Source: Apteryx mantelli
Lineage: Eukaryota; Chordata; Aves; Apterygiformes; Apterygidae
Length of the DNA stretch: 64,000 nt
Assembly (NCBI RefSeq): GCF_036417845.1
Contig: NC_089980.1
Span: 40,174,501-40,238,500 of the forward strand
Direction of reading: 5' to 3'
Translations under genes and position numbers: made by a program
Notes under the pieces: generated by a model
Seen by the model: the letters and a program-made list of their open reading frames with translations, nothing else
What the model was told of the DNA's origin: nothing
Databases searched by the model: none
Shown here: positions 37,218-47,545 of the stretch, in pieces
How the letters are laid out: each line of letters starts with the position of its first letter
Position numbering within the stretch: the first letter of the stretch is position 1

Positions 37218-38143
37218 ATAGGCTTTCACTGGAGGGGATCTGGAGAAGTCATTTACTCCACCCTTCTGCTTCAAAACCAAAGCCAGTTATAGTCATGTTA
37301 ACCTGAGCTATGGTATCTTGCCTTTGACATTAAGATCCCATGTGTAATCTAAATCTCTCATGCTGTAATTCATATATGCTGGGTTATACTTCTTTATGTT
37401 TTAGTCTTTTTGATCCATCCACCAAGAACAGATTATTTTCCTACTCTTTGCAACAGCTTTTTACATGCTTGAAGACTATTATTAAACCTCTCTCCTCCTT
37501 TCTTCCCAAATGTCTCTTCTTTAGGCAAAAATATCCCAGTTCTTGCAGTCTTTCCTCATGTTTTCTGGACTCTGCCCATTCTTGTTGATCTCCTCTGGCC
37601 TCTTTCCAACCAGTCCACATCTTTCTTGAAGTGCAGGACATTGTCTACTAGGTGAGTCTTTACCAGTGGGGAGTGGACCAGAAGGCCTCTTTCAACTATC
37701 TTGAAGGCTCTTTAGACACCTCAACATGATATTTGCCTTTTCTGCAAAAAAACCATGGCTTTGCCATTCATGTTCAGCTTGTGATCTATTGCACTCCATC
37801 CATTTTCGATGACTTAATTTATCAAGACCATTTTAAATTCTGATCCTGTCATCCATCATATTTGCAGCCCTTTGTAGCTCCATCTGCAAGTTTAATTATC
37901 ATCCTTCATATTACATCATCTATGCCTTCAATAAAAACGTCAAATATAACTAGATACATGCCCAAGACTCACAGAATTCCTTGCAGAATGTGTATTTTGA
38001 TAATTATTATTGATAATTACTCTGTGGATACAATTATCTAACCAGACTTGACCCCCTGCCCCTTCCTACAGCAGTTTCATTTATATCATGATTCACTAGC
38101 TTGTTTACGAGGATATTATAGGAAATAACATTAAAGACCTTGC

Positions 38144-38170
38144 AAAAAAAAAAAAAAAAAAAAAAAAAAA
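38144..38170. repeat. A27 homopolymer inside the CR1
   Basis: Twenty-seven consecutive A residues interrupt the decayed CR1 body between recognisable LINE segments. This fits a later slippage expansion. No second element is attached to it. Confidence 0.9.
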
Positions 38171-38647
38171 CAAGCTATATGATATCTGCGGCTTTCCCTG
38201 TATAACAAGATCATTTACCCTTTCATAGACAGAAATACTAGTGTGACTGAGTTTGTTCTTGGCAAATCCTTATTAGCTGCTACTCATTTCTTTCTTTTCT
38301 TCTAAAACAAACAGATAGTACACTAAAATTTTCCTGGAGATTGAAATTAGATTTACTAAATTATAAATCTCCTTTATAAAAAGGCAGGCATTAGGTTCAT
38401 TTTGCCCAGTTTGTAATCCATCCTCCAGAAGATCTCAAAGATAAGCAAATGATATTCTGACATCACTTCATCTGCCCTTTAAGTCTCCTAAAGTGAAGGT
38501 GATCAGGCTCAGGCAATTTGAAAATATCTAAATTAGCTGGTTACTTTCTAAGCAGGTTTACTTATTTTAGGCTGAAATTTTAAACCTTTATCCCTGGTAC
38601 TAATTGCACTGTCTGCTTGCTGTTGACTTTTTTAGTAAAGACTGATT

Positions 38648-38687
38648 AAAAAGAAAGAGAGATAGAGAGAAAAAGAAAAAAAAGGAG
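38648..38687. repeat. Purine (GA/AAAG) tract
   Basis: Forty bases of almost pure purine with GAGA and AAAG units, inside the decayed CR1. Confidence 0.8.
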
Positions 38688-38854
38688 CATTAAACTCTTT
38701 GGCTATTTAATGTCCTCTGCTGATAGTGTCCACTATCTTTGAGTTGTGGTCCAAACTTTCCTTTGTTTCCTTCTTACAGCTGTACTCATTTCTCTTCCTT
38801 TTGCTAAGTAAGTGTTGCTAGTTGCAGCTTGTGCACTTTGTCTTTATGGCTGGT

Positions 38855-38886
38855 AGACAGACAGACAGACACACACACACACACAC
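38855..38886. repeat. (GACA)n(CA)n compound microsatellite
   Basis: Four GACA units run into about eight CA units. It lies within the ancient CR1 fragment and is a probable polymorphic marker. Confidence 0.9.
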
Positions 38887-39190
38887 GAGTGGGGCATTGT
38901 GCTGGGTTCTCAATCATCTGACCTAGTCTCTGTTTAACAGACACAATTCTCTCTTACGCTCGAGAACAATTAAAAAAACTGTGAATTAGCAGACTTCTAC
39001 TGAATTTCCTTGCCTTCCTCTGAACTGGTGTGGTTTTGCACTTGGTCTCTTAATAGCATTTCTTGAAGAAACTGACAGCTCTCCTTAGTTTGTTTTTCCC
39101 TTAGACTTGCCTCCTATGAGATATTCCCTACTCATTCTGAGTTTATTGACATCTGCCTTCTCAAAATCTAGTGCTGTCAGTCTCTCAGTT

Positions 39191-40969
39191 GGATCAAGTG
39201 GCAGAAGTTGACACTATATTCAGTGCAGCACCAATTTTTTATAAAATGTCATATCTGGCAGTATACTTTGAGTCATATGCTATGCTGACCTCTATTTAAG
39301 TGCAAAACTGCCACTCAGCTGAAGAAGATAGTGACAATTTGAATATGTATTAGCTGTTAAGGTTTAGGATGCAATTCAAAACTTAGAACAAAGAACAGGA
39401 AGAAAAACGTAACTGCAGAAAAACCTTCTGTAAGGCATTAACAGCTGCCCTTATAACAGACCTCATTCCACGTGAGCAGAGTTAACTGTGCTGATGAAAT
39501 GTTTAGAACTCAAATTCTTTGTGGTAATAAATAATGTGTATGTAATGTGTAAATAATAAATAAATAAATAAAGGGACATAATGACCTGTGATCTAATTCA
39601 TTTACTAAAAAACTAACAATTTTGTTGATAAGCAGCTGTTTCATGGGGCGATGGGCAGACAGCAAGACTGCAATGGGGGAGAGAAAGAAAAAAAGCACTA
39701 AGCTTTACTTGAAGCAAGAATTTCTGATCAGACCACACTGGGACTATGCCTTGTAAGAACAGTGACAGAAGCTCTTATCGGTATCTATACAAAAACAGTA
39801 AGACCTCAGGTTCTACAAAAAAAGTCTAATATTCCTTAGTGTTGGTTGTGAGCACTTAATGGATCCTCTCATGGCCTGACCTCTTGACATCAGTAGTTCA
39901 ACCAAGTCTGGTACTCACACTGCAAAGCCTTCCTGTTACATAATTATTTTTACTGATAATATTAAAATGCAAGTTTCTTTACTATCACTTCAAGTACATT
40001 TGGACACCCTAAGCAATGAAAGTTAATTACCAGTAACCAAATCTCAACTATGATAAAATATTTTGAGAGTTGTAAACTAATCAAAATGCGGGCATCATAA
40101 TGGGAACATGATATTGGAAGACAGAGGAGCAGGCGTTGGCCTATAATCAATGTACTGGTGATGCTATAGTGAAATCCACATTCTTCAATCACTCCAAGTT
40201 ACATACTGCAGAGAATGAATGTGCAGTGTCAACACGCTATCTAGTGGTTGTATCAACTATGACATTAGTCCTGAATTCCTTTTACTGTTCTTGTGAATTG
40301 CTTGTATAAAAAAAATACCTCAGATGAAATCAAGACTTGTAAGTCTGTAACAATTCTGTAAAGAATCTAAGATATTTTGAGGTTATAGGTGATTAACAAA
40401 AATAATAAAAAAGTACTAAAATCTGTGTGAAGCTGCAGACAATCTTTTGCTGTGAAATTCTGGATAGTCATTCTTGTGATTAATAATATTCTGATGGCCA
40501 CTGGATAAACAGTACAGATTTTTGTCTTTCATGTGCAGAGTATGTCCCAGATGACTAATAAACAAAGGTCCTGGTTCTCAATAGCTCAAGAAGCAGAGTC
40601 CTTTCAAATGTTTTCTTTAGTTGCTATATTATATGATATTTTGTGAGGTAAAAGATGACAATCTCGATACTTTACAAAACCACGTGTAGTTTACAGTAAT
40701 GCAAGGCCAGATGTGTTCCACACTAATAGGGGGAAAAAAAATTCCAATGCTCCCCCTCACTCGCCCCCCCAGGATCATAGACTAGGAAGAAGAGGTGTAA
40801 ATCATGCAACAGGCTTCTGGTTTTCTGTTTCTGCCAGGGATGCAGTTGACCTTCAGTAAATCATACCCCCTTCTGCTTAATTTTTCTTATCTGTTGAAAC
40901 AGAGAAAGTATTACTCCACAGAAGCAAAAATAGTTTAGTTCATGAGTAATTCTGTTGCAAAGATCCACT
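39191..40969. other. Intergenic, no gene seen
   Basis: AT-rich DNA between the CR1 fragment and the presumed 3' flank of MCFD2. It includes an (ATAA)n run at 39550-39572 and a C7 run near 40764-40770. No gene seen. Confidence 0.5.
39550..39572. repeat. (ATAA)n microsatellite
   Basis: Five to six tandem AAAT/ATAA units, following an imperfect ATGTGTA duplication. Confidence 0.8.
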
Positions 40970-41020
40970 TTTATATATATATTCACTATAATTATATAAA
41001 ATATATATTTATATATGTGT
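40970..41020. repeat. AT-rich TATA repeat
   Basis: About 50 bases composed almost only of A and T, with (TA)n blocks. It lies downstream of MCFD2. Confidence 0.8.
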
Positions 41021-41053
41021 ATGGTATTTTCAATTTTATATGACTGGTACCAG

Positions 41054-43447
41054 TTTATTTAGGGTACTATGTGAGCTACAGATAGCACATAAACTTCTTA
41101 TATTTTTAAAAATGAAAGTCTGCCTCACCAGGACTCTCAGAGATTTTGCCCTTTCCTACCTATTAATTGAGAAGTCTCTCTAGACAGCTTTCATCCCATT
41201 TACCTTTAAGTACACTTCAATTAAATATGTGTATTTGTTTTAGGAGGCTGAGTAAAGACATGATGCTGCAGGTTCCAGCTTGGACAGGATTTCTTGAACT
41301 GTTCTATCTTTCTAGGAAAGCAGAAATACTGATTTGGTATTTCTTCAAGCATTGTGAAATGAAAGGTCTTGAATTTGTTCTCCATTTTAGGTAAATAATT
41401 TCTGTATTTGATATTGTTCTGACTTGTTAAAAATTCAAAATAGTTGGAAAAAAATGTTGTCCACATTACCTATATTTATTGTAATTGTTTCTGATATAGA
41501 GCTTCTATTGTGCATGTCATTTACTACATAGTATAGTTTGAGAAAGTTGCTGGACTAAGTTTAAAGATTTATAGCTCAGTCTCTAAGACCAGGTCTGAGC
41601 CATCTCACGGCCATCTCTGAAAAACCATGATTTTTTCAGAACAGTGCAAAAATGTCAGTTTCTTGGTCTGGTTCTTTCAGCTGAAATAAATCCAAGGCTC
41701 AGAAGTTTATGGAATAAACGCATAATAGTTGTCAGGTTTATGGACAACCTGCTTTAAATGCTCAAAGCTGAGGAGCTTAACCTCCTTTTCCCTCCTACCC
41801 CCAAGCATTTTCTCTACTTACCTTTGATTCAACATTCACTCTGGACTAATTACCTGATAAATGGTATTACAAAAATGCTTTGAGAAAAACACTTAGCTGT
41901 TTGTTTTTAGATTACTGCCAGTAACAGAGCTAGGCTTAGAAACACGACAGAAAATTAGATACACTCCTTTCCAGAACTTCCTGCATTACACTTCCAGCTC
42001 CAAATTGCATGAATCCCAACTTTTTAATTGCTGTACAGCCAGCACAACCCTGACACAAAGTGTCAAAATAATTAGGTATTACAAGAAAAAAAGAATCAGA
42101 CACTCAACATTCATTGCACAGACATTTAAACAAAAGAAATAATTTCTTTTACAAATGTATTTCTCTTGTATAAGAATAATTTTGTAAAGAAAATAGCTCT
42201 TTATACATTTTACAGAAATATGCTAACATTTAGATTCTCTATTCATGGATAATGATTGAATGTAATTTAAGATTTTGGTTATGCTTTATAGTTACCAAAT
42301 ATCAGTAAAGCAACAACACATCACTTTAATATCCTTAAGCTTCTGGACTTATCAAGTATTGAGTCAACACAGTGAAAACATTCCTAGGACCATGTTCATC
42401 TGTAGACATTCAAGTATCTTGAAACTGTTAGTTATGAAATACTTTTGTATTTTTCTAAAAGTAATACTGGAATTTAAGTGTCAAGGAATAGGAATGTAAA
42501 CCTCAACAAGACAGCATTACTTTCTCACTTAGATTATCCTGCTGGCTAATACTGTAAGAACAAATTTGAACAGAAGGTTTTATACTAAACCAGTTTACTG
42601 TTAACATGACCTTCAAAACGAGATAGCATAAGCTACTCTAGTAAATGCTATAGAGCATTAACAAACATATAAATGTAATAAAAACATTTTAATTTTCTTT
42701 AAAAAAGACCATTCAAAGTAGAGAAAAATCCAGTAAAATACTACACTATAAAAAGTAAATCTGTGAAGGGTGGGAAGAAATTGAGAAACATGTACACATA
42801 TTTATATATAAAATGTAAGGGTATGCTAGGAAGTACATAAATTTAAAAAAATACTCAATTTCTTCAAAGACAGTGTTGAAGTCCACATGGTATCATGTAG
42901 AGCTCAAGTATAAACCACATTCAACACATACTTTTCTCTACAAATGCTGTTTCAAGCACTTGTACTTATATGCAAATTTCCTTTGAAAATGTGTGTGAAA
43001 TACAGAAATGTCTCATCACAATACAACTATATGTAGTCATGTTCTCTTGCTTTCCAGATATTTTGTACATTTAAATAAAAGATGCAAGCAAATATTATAT
43101 AACCTAATGACAGAAAACTGAAATTTAGATTATATATGATCTATTAAGTATTCATACACAGCTACCTAAGAGTTTGCCAGCTGTAGCCTATGTGAGTACT
43201 GTTGATGTTTTCATGCTTCAAGATTCAAATTTGTAGCTACATTTAGTCAAACATGGCTCTCTCTCACTCTGAGTTAGCTAGTCTCCTAACACATACAATT
43301 TTTAAATAAATTCAGTTGGAATTGATGCACCTCTCCTTCTCAAAAGCATTGCAGCACAAAGGTTGATACATGAGACAGTAATGAATCACATTTTACTGGG
43401 TCACATTTCCACATAGCTAGAAGGAGAAACAACCTCCTTGAAAAACC
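41054..43447 (-). other. MCFD2: MCFD2 3' UTR and flank, extent uncertain
   Basis: Downstream of the MCFD2 stop codon (43450-43448) the minus strand is AT-rich, lacks recognisable repeats and has no long open frame, as expected of a long 3' UTR. Candidate polyadenylation hexamers on the minus strand are ATTAAA at 42693-42688 and 42330-42325, and AATAAA at 41480-41475 and 41059-41054. The true cleavage site cannot be chosen from sequence alone. Mammalian MCFD2 transcripts carry a long 3' UTR, so use of one of the distal sites is plausible. Confidence 0.45.
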
Positions 43448-43579
43448 TTATTCCAGTGATTTTGCAAATTCTGCATAGTCAATGTATCCATCATTGTTCT
43501 TATCATCATCTCTTAAAACATCATCTATTAGACTAATTAGTTCTTCTTCTTTCATTGCCTGGGTATGCTCACCACCTTC
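43448..43579 (-). CDS. MCFD2: MCFD2 coding exon 3 (last): second EF-hand and stop
   Basis: This exon encodes residues 101-143 and the stop TAA (43450-43448). The acceptor reads TTTTTCCAG before GAAGGTGG, and the exon starts in phase 0. The segment holds the second EF-hand, whose 12-residue loop [12 protein letters not shown] spans residues 126-137 with the expected ligands D126, N128, D130, the Y132 backbone carbonyl, D134 and E137. Residues D126 and I133 correspond to human D129 and I136, sites of combined factor V/VIII deficiency mutations, and both are intact. The protein ends KSLE where human ends KSLQ. Confidence 0.95.
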   Translation of the reverse strand, partial: EGGEHTQAMKEEELISLIDDVLRDDDKNNDGYIDYAEFAKSLE

Positions 43580-45226
43580 CTGGAAAAACAAAAACCACAT
43601 TAAACAGTTTAGCAGTTTCCCACCTAGTGGCACATGAGAGATTACTGATAACTAGTTGCTTGCATTGCAAAACATTCTTGTTACTTAAATCTTGTTCCAG
43701 CTTACCATTCAACATCAGTTCACAAACATGTTGGCATATTACATAGATATATTATTGATACCAGAGGCATTTGCTATAGAAAAAGAAACTTAAGTTCAAA
43801 ACTTACTAACTTCAGGTTGGCAGTCCCTCTACTGAAGGAAAACTGAGGTACAGCCAAGGGGCAAATTGTGGCTATGTAGAAAACAGTTGTCTTATTCTCT
43901 TTGACTGAAAACGTTCCCACATAGGAATGCATTATATAGTGCATGTTTTTAAAAGCAGTTAGGCTTTGGGGTGTAATCACCTTAACTCTCCTACTTTCCT
44001 AAATAGGAATTTCTTAAGCCTACAGAATGGTATAACTCTTTTCATAAAGCACAATTCTGCCTTCCACTGTATGCCTCAGACATCTTTAACTAGAAAATAT
44101 GCTTTTGCTAAAGGCAAAAATTTGTTAAGCAGTTTGTATTAGGACAGTGCCAAATTAGGCACCAAAGTTTTGTGTAATTGTTTATACCAATATAAGGAAC
44201 TTTACTAGATGCAAGCTATGAACCAAAGTTCTTTGGACTTCAAAACAAACACTCTGTATCCACTGAATTACAGTTTATATTCTTAGCCAAAAAGATCTAA
44301 AGGCTAAATAGCAGAGTGTAGTGATAGGTACTAATCTAACACATGTACTATTAATTTGGATCTTGATGTAGCACAGACCCTGTAGTTTCTACATAGTACA
44401 GAAACCTCTTCCTATGTGTCAGAACCTGCAACACAGAGTTTGACAGAAACAGACTAGTGGAAAAAAAAAGCAGGTTAGGTACACTGTAGCTTAACTTCAG
44501 CGTAATTCTTAGCATCATCTCTTAGGAATAAAGGGGTCAGCAGGTAATTATTCTTTTCTTGGCTTCATATCCTTTGACATGGATGGACACAAGAAGTTAC
44601 ATTACTTTGAACTTCCAAAAGCTCACCAGAAGATAACATGTTAATATTATTTTCCCAAGAATAGTATCTTCCCACTTTGTCTTTAAATGATCCTAGTTGT
44701 AGTGAGTATTTGTATTTACAAAAGGATAACAAAACAAAGGCAGACCGTGATCTGTTCTCCCAATACTAAGTGTGTGCAAGAAGTTTTTCACAGTTTGCGT
44801 ATCCATTGCAGTGACATTTCTGAGTTGAAAGCAACATCCTTAGAACTAGGAGTGGCACTGTATTGTATGCTATTTCCATAAGCTCTTATCAGCAATACTC
44901 CATCTGGGCCACAGTTTTCAAACTTCCCTTTCTCCTCTCCCCATCCCTGGCTATCAAATCATCTTTACTCTACAGGATGTAAAGGATGTAAAGTTTAAAC
45001 CAGGATGGAGTCATTTTGGAACACTGCAATGTGACATGAAAAGCCATGATAAAGCTAGTACATTTATAAATCGAACCAAAACTAACAGAGGAAAAGGTCT
45101 CATTTTCAGGCAAAACTGCTTCATTGTGACTGTATTGCAACTATATTGTAACTGTTCTATTGTAAGCTGTTTTTAGAAAGTCAGTACTGTTTCCAAAGAC
45201 ACATGCTGTTACAATGTTCCACTTAC
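43580..45226 (-). other. MCFD2: MCFD2 intron between coding exons 2 and 3
   Basis: A 1,647-base phase-0 intron with a GTAAGT donor (45226-45221) and a TTTTTCCAG acceptor (ending 43580). Inside I see no extra exon and no recognisable repeat. Confidence 0.85.
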
Positions 45227-45386
45227 CTCTTTGTGGACATGTGATATAGCAGCAGCAAGCTCTAACCCATCTAGCAAATTATTGCCATCATAATCATGCA
45301 TTTTGAAGTAATGAAGCTGCAACTCTTGTGGAGACATCTCAGACTCTGGTTTCTCAATAACACCTTCCAAATGTTCCATGATGTGG
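45227..45386 (-). CDS. MCFD2: MCFD2 coding exon 2: first EF-hand
   Basis: This 160-base exon encodes the end of split codon 47 and residues 48-100. It reads [20 protein letters not shown] and then [16 protein letters not shown], very close to human MCFD2. The first EF-hand loop [12 protein letters not shown] spans residues 78-89, with ligands D78, D80, N82, D86 and E89 intact. The acceptor is TTTCCTTAG (ending 45387) and the donor is GAG|GTAAGT. The exon ends in phase 0 after the codons for HVHKE. Confidence 0.95.
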
Positions 45387-46103
45387 CTAAGGAAAAAAAA
45401 AAAATCAATCAGTTAATATTTAATGCATTATTTACATCAACTTTAGTCTTTGATCAGGTAGTCAAATACACAGGCAATGCTGTATTTCTAAAAGTACACT
45501 GGACAACCAGGAGGACTGAAAGCTACAACTTTAAACAACCTTTGTACCCCCTTCATCCTAGTACGTTACAGGTGCTGTACTGGCCTTTGGAATGATTTAG
45601 ATAGCTATTCCTCTTTCTTCTTGCCTACTTATAGTGGGTTATCAAAACAACTGAAGTAGTGCCCCAGATCTCCTTTTGGCTGTCTTTCAAAGCAAAGGAA
45701 CTGGAGGAAGATCTTTCCCAGTAAAACATGGAGTATACTAGGGATTCTGTTTACTGATAACACTCTTTTTGTGTGTATAAAGAAGTAAATGAAAACAAAG
45801 CTCTTACTCTAACTGTTCAGAATAAAATTTTGTCCAGAGTACGTTGATCGAGGTAAGCAGGATTCCTGTAAGAAATTCTATATAGTATAAGTAGGGCTCA
45901 AGGCTCCAGGGAGACCTTTCTAGATCCAGTATCTCTAGTAAACTTATTGAACAAACATAGCTTGGTATCTGATTCCAGCTACTCATACAACATCCTTAGA
46001 TGAGAGGGTGCCCTGGGCTTAAGCCCAACTCACGTAACAAGACTTAGAAGATAAGCAAGTCACTGGGAAGTAAAGTTCACATTTTCAGAATACGAACACA
46101 TAC
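45387..46103 (-). other. MCFD2: MCFD2 intron between coding exons 1 and 2
   Basis: A 717-base phase-2 intron with donor GA|GTATGT (46103-46098) and acceptor CCTTAG (ending 45387). No additional exon is seen. Confidence 0.85.
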
Positions 46104-46252
46104 TCTTTATCTTGTACCAGGTTCTTATCAAGCCGAATATTTGCATGTTGACTTTCTCCTACAGACTCCTCAGCTAAAGCAGAGATGAAGAAAGCAGCCA
46201 GAAGGGAGAACAGCAGATGTTTTCTAAAATTCTGTAGGGCCATCGTGATCTC
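46104..46252 (-). CDS. MCFD2: MCFD2 coding exon 1: start codon and signal peptide
   Basis: The exon follows a TTTTCTAG acceptor (ending 46253). It has nine bases of 5' UTR and then the ATG at 46243-46241 in a strong context (A at -3, G at +4). It encodes residues 1-46 plus two bases of codon 47. The first about 24 residues form a secretory signal: basic FRKH, then a hydrophobic stretch ending ALA before EES, a good signal-peptidase site. The LDKN segment near residues 38-41 matches human MCFD2. Joining to the next exon makes codon 47 GAC (Asp), where human has Glu. Confidence 0.93.
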
Positions 46253-47170
46253 CTAGAAAAAGGGAAATGGATGAAAAATACAATCTATTTCCTGCAGACT
46301 TATAGTGCTTAGAAACAACCCTACTAAGTTCTAGGATGCAAGAACTTATTTTTCCCTCAACATTTCAACCATTTAAAGAGCAGAAATTGAGAGGGCTCCA
46401 ATTAGGAATTTTTATGAGGTTCTGTACTTCAAGGGAACACACAGTAAGTAGTCTTCAAAGAATGACTCTTTTCACACTGTGAATGTGCAGTGCCTAGCTG
46501 TCGGGTCTTCAACTACTTTCTAGTCAACTTCATGCCCGTTTCCCTCAGACCTGCCTTACAGTTATGGGAACAAAGGTTGCTTAGAGTATCAAAGTGGCTG
46601 CTTCTAACTAGTGAATTTATTAAGATTTCACGCACTGAACAACCTTATTTATAAAACTTGCAGTATTTCACAGTCATTGCAGCTTTTACTTCACAGAGAA
46701 GTAAAGCGTTAAAACACCAGGATAAAAACGCGTAGCAGACTGCCATATTGAAACCAGCAAAACAGCTGTTAGTTTGGGGTGGGTTTTTTTCCTTTTAATT
46801 TTTGTTATTTCCTTTCCCCCCCCGCCCCGCAGCCTCCGGGGGAGCAAGCCCCGGCGCCGGGCCCGTCCCGGGGCGCAGCCTGACAGCTGGCAGCCTAGTC
46901 GCCTCAGCAGAGCCGTTAAACCGTCGCCCCGGAGCGCCCGTTACAGCGGTCCCAGGAAACCCCCACCGGCGGGCTAGGACGGAGCAGCCGCCGCCCCCTA
47001 GCCGGGCGCCGGCCCGAGAGCCCAGGGCGCCGGCACCGACCGCCGCCGCGCCACGCACCCGCCCGCGGATGGCCGCCGCCGCCGCGCCGTCCCTCCCCGC
47101 GGCTCCAGGTCACGAGCAGGCAGTGCGGCGTTTGGGCCAAGCTGGCCACCATCCCCAGAGTCACCTCTGA
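46253..47170 (-). other. MCFD2: MCFD2 5' intron and noncoding first exon (approximate)
   Basis: Because an acceptor lies nine bases before the ATG, the mRNA must have at least one upstream noncoding exon. The CpG island at 46815-47545 is the obvious place. I cannot fix the donor. A candidate is TCAGAG|GTGACT on the minus strand near 47164, and GGCGG|GTGCGT near 47057 is another. No coding potential is claimed. Confidence 0.5.
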
Positions 47171-47233
47171 CCCGGCGCACGCGCGCAGGCACGCCACACC
47201 TCCCCACGCCCGCCCCGCCTCTCCTGCCTGCCC

Positions 47234-47238
47234 ATTGG
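47234..47238 (-). promoter_or_regulatory. MCFD2: CCAAT box facing MCFD2
   Basis: The minus strand reads AGCCAATGGG, the NF-Y binding consensus. CCAAT boxes usually sit 60-100 bases upstream of a start site, which would place MCFD2 initiation near 47130-47180. This is inference. Confidence 0.55.
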
Positions 47239-47407
47239 CTGCGCTGTGCCCCAGAGCTGGCGACATCACCGCTCTTGGAATTCCACGTGTAGCAATAACA
47301 AAGGGACAGGTGGCGCGGCCACCCCCCCGGGGGCGGGGCCTGCGTGGGCGGGGCGGGGCGAGCACGTGCGGGCTGCGGCGGCGCAACGTGCGCGGGGCGG
47401 GGCGGCC

Positions 47408-47412
47408 ATTGG
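47408..47412 (-). promoter_or_regulatory. MCFD2: Second CCAAT box facing MCFD2
   Basis: The minus strand reads GAGCCAATGGCC, a second NF-Y consensus in the same orientation, 174 bases farther upstream. Confidence 0.5.
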
Positions 47413-47545
47413 CTCGCTTATACCGGCGGTTAACGGTTTTCCTGCCCTCGCCGCTGCCGCCCATGGAAATGCACCGTCGCGCTGGGTCAGGCGGCGAGGC
47501 CGAGGTGCGGGGGAGCCACTGGCGGGCACCTCTGAGCGGGGTCCG

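Larger units (their letters stand above)
37171..39190 (-). mobile_element. Ancient CR1 LINE fragment, about 2 kb
   Basis: A long, decayed CR1-family LINE lies in minus orientation, with its 3' end at the left. Landmarks on the plus strand in complement order include 'ctggagaagtcatttactcc' (3' UTR), 'tcaaagctgctt...'-type text degenerated near 37261, 'cacatctttcttgaagtg' (37617-37634), 'gcttgtgatctattgcactcc', 'gaccattttaaattctgatc', 'gacttgaccccctg', 'ttgttcttggcaaatcctta' and 'gaagaaactgacagctctcc...cttagacttgcctcctatgag' (39065-39120). These run through the reverse-transcriptase region and the 3' UTR in the order of reptilian CR1 copies. No frame is open. Internal microsatellites have grown inside it. 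The right boundary is approximate. Confidence 0.75.
43448..46243 (-). other. MCFD2: MCFD2 gene (coding span)
   Basis: MCFD2 is a small soluble EF-hand protein of the ER lumen. With the lectin LMAN1 (ERGIC-53) it forms the calcium-dependent cargo receptor that carries coagulation factors V and VIII from ER to Golgi. The joined exons (140 + 160 + 132 bases) give exactly 144 codons including the stop, so 143 residues against 146 in human. Visible parts are a signal peptide (residues 1 to about 24, with a hydrophobic LLFSLLAAFFISALA core), an acidic linker, EF-hand 1 (loop 78-89) and EF-hand 2 (loop 126-137). All splice sites are GT-AG and phases agree. No frameshift or missing calcium ligand is seen, so the gene looks functional. 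The neighbour TTC7A diverges from the same promoter area, as in human. Confidence 0.95.
46815..47545. promoter_or_regulatory. MCFD2: CpG island, MCFD2 promoter
   Basis: Very GC- and CpG-rich sequence about 0.7 kb long, sharply bounded by AT-rich DNA on both sides. It includes several GGGGCGGGGC SP1-type boxes, two ATTGG motifs (CCAAT on the minus strand) at 47234-47238 and 47408-47412, and two CACGTG E-boxes at 47284-47289 and 47363-47368. Both CCAAT boxes point toward MCFD2, so the island is most simply its promoter. It may also fire to the right. Confidence 0.8.

Noticed and set aside
1-41000. SOCS5, expected from human synteny
   Set aside because: No SH2 or SOCS-box coding frame or other SOCS5-like segment is visible. 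The gene, if conserved, lies left of the window.
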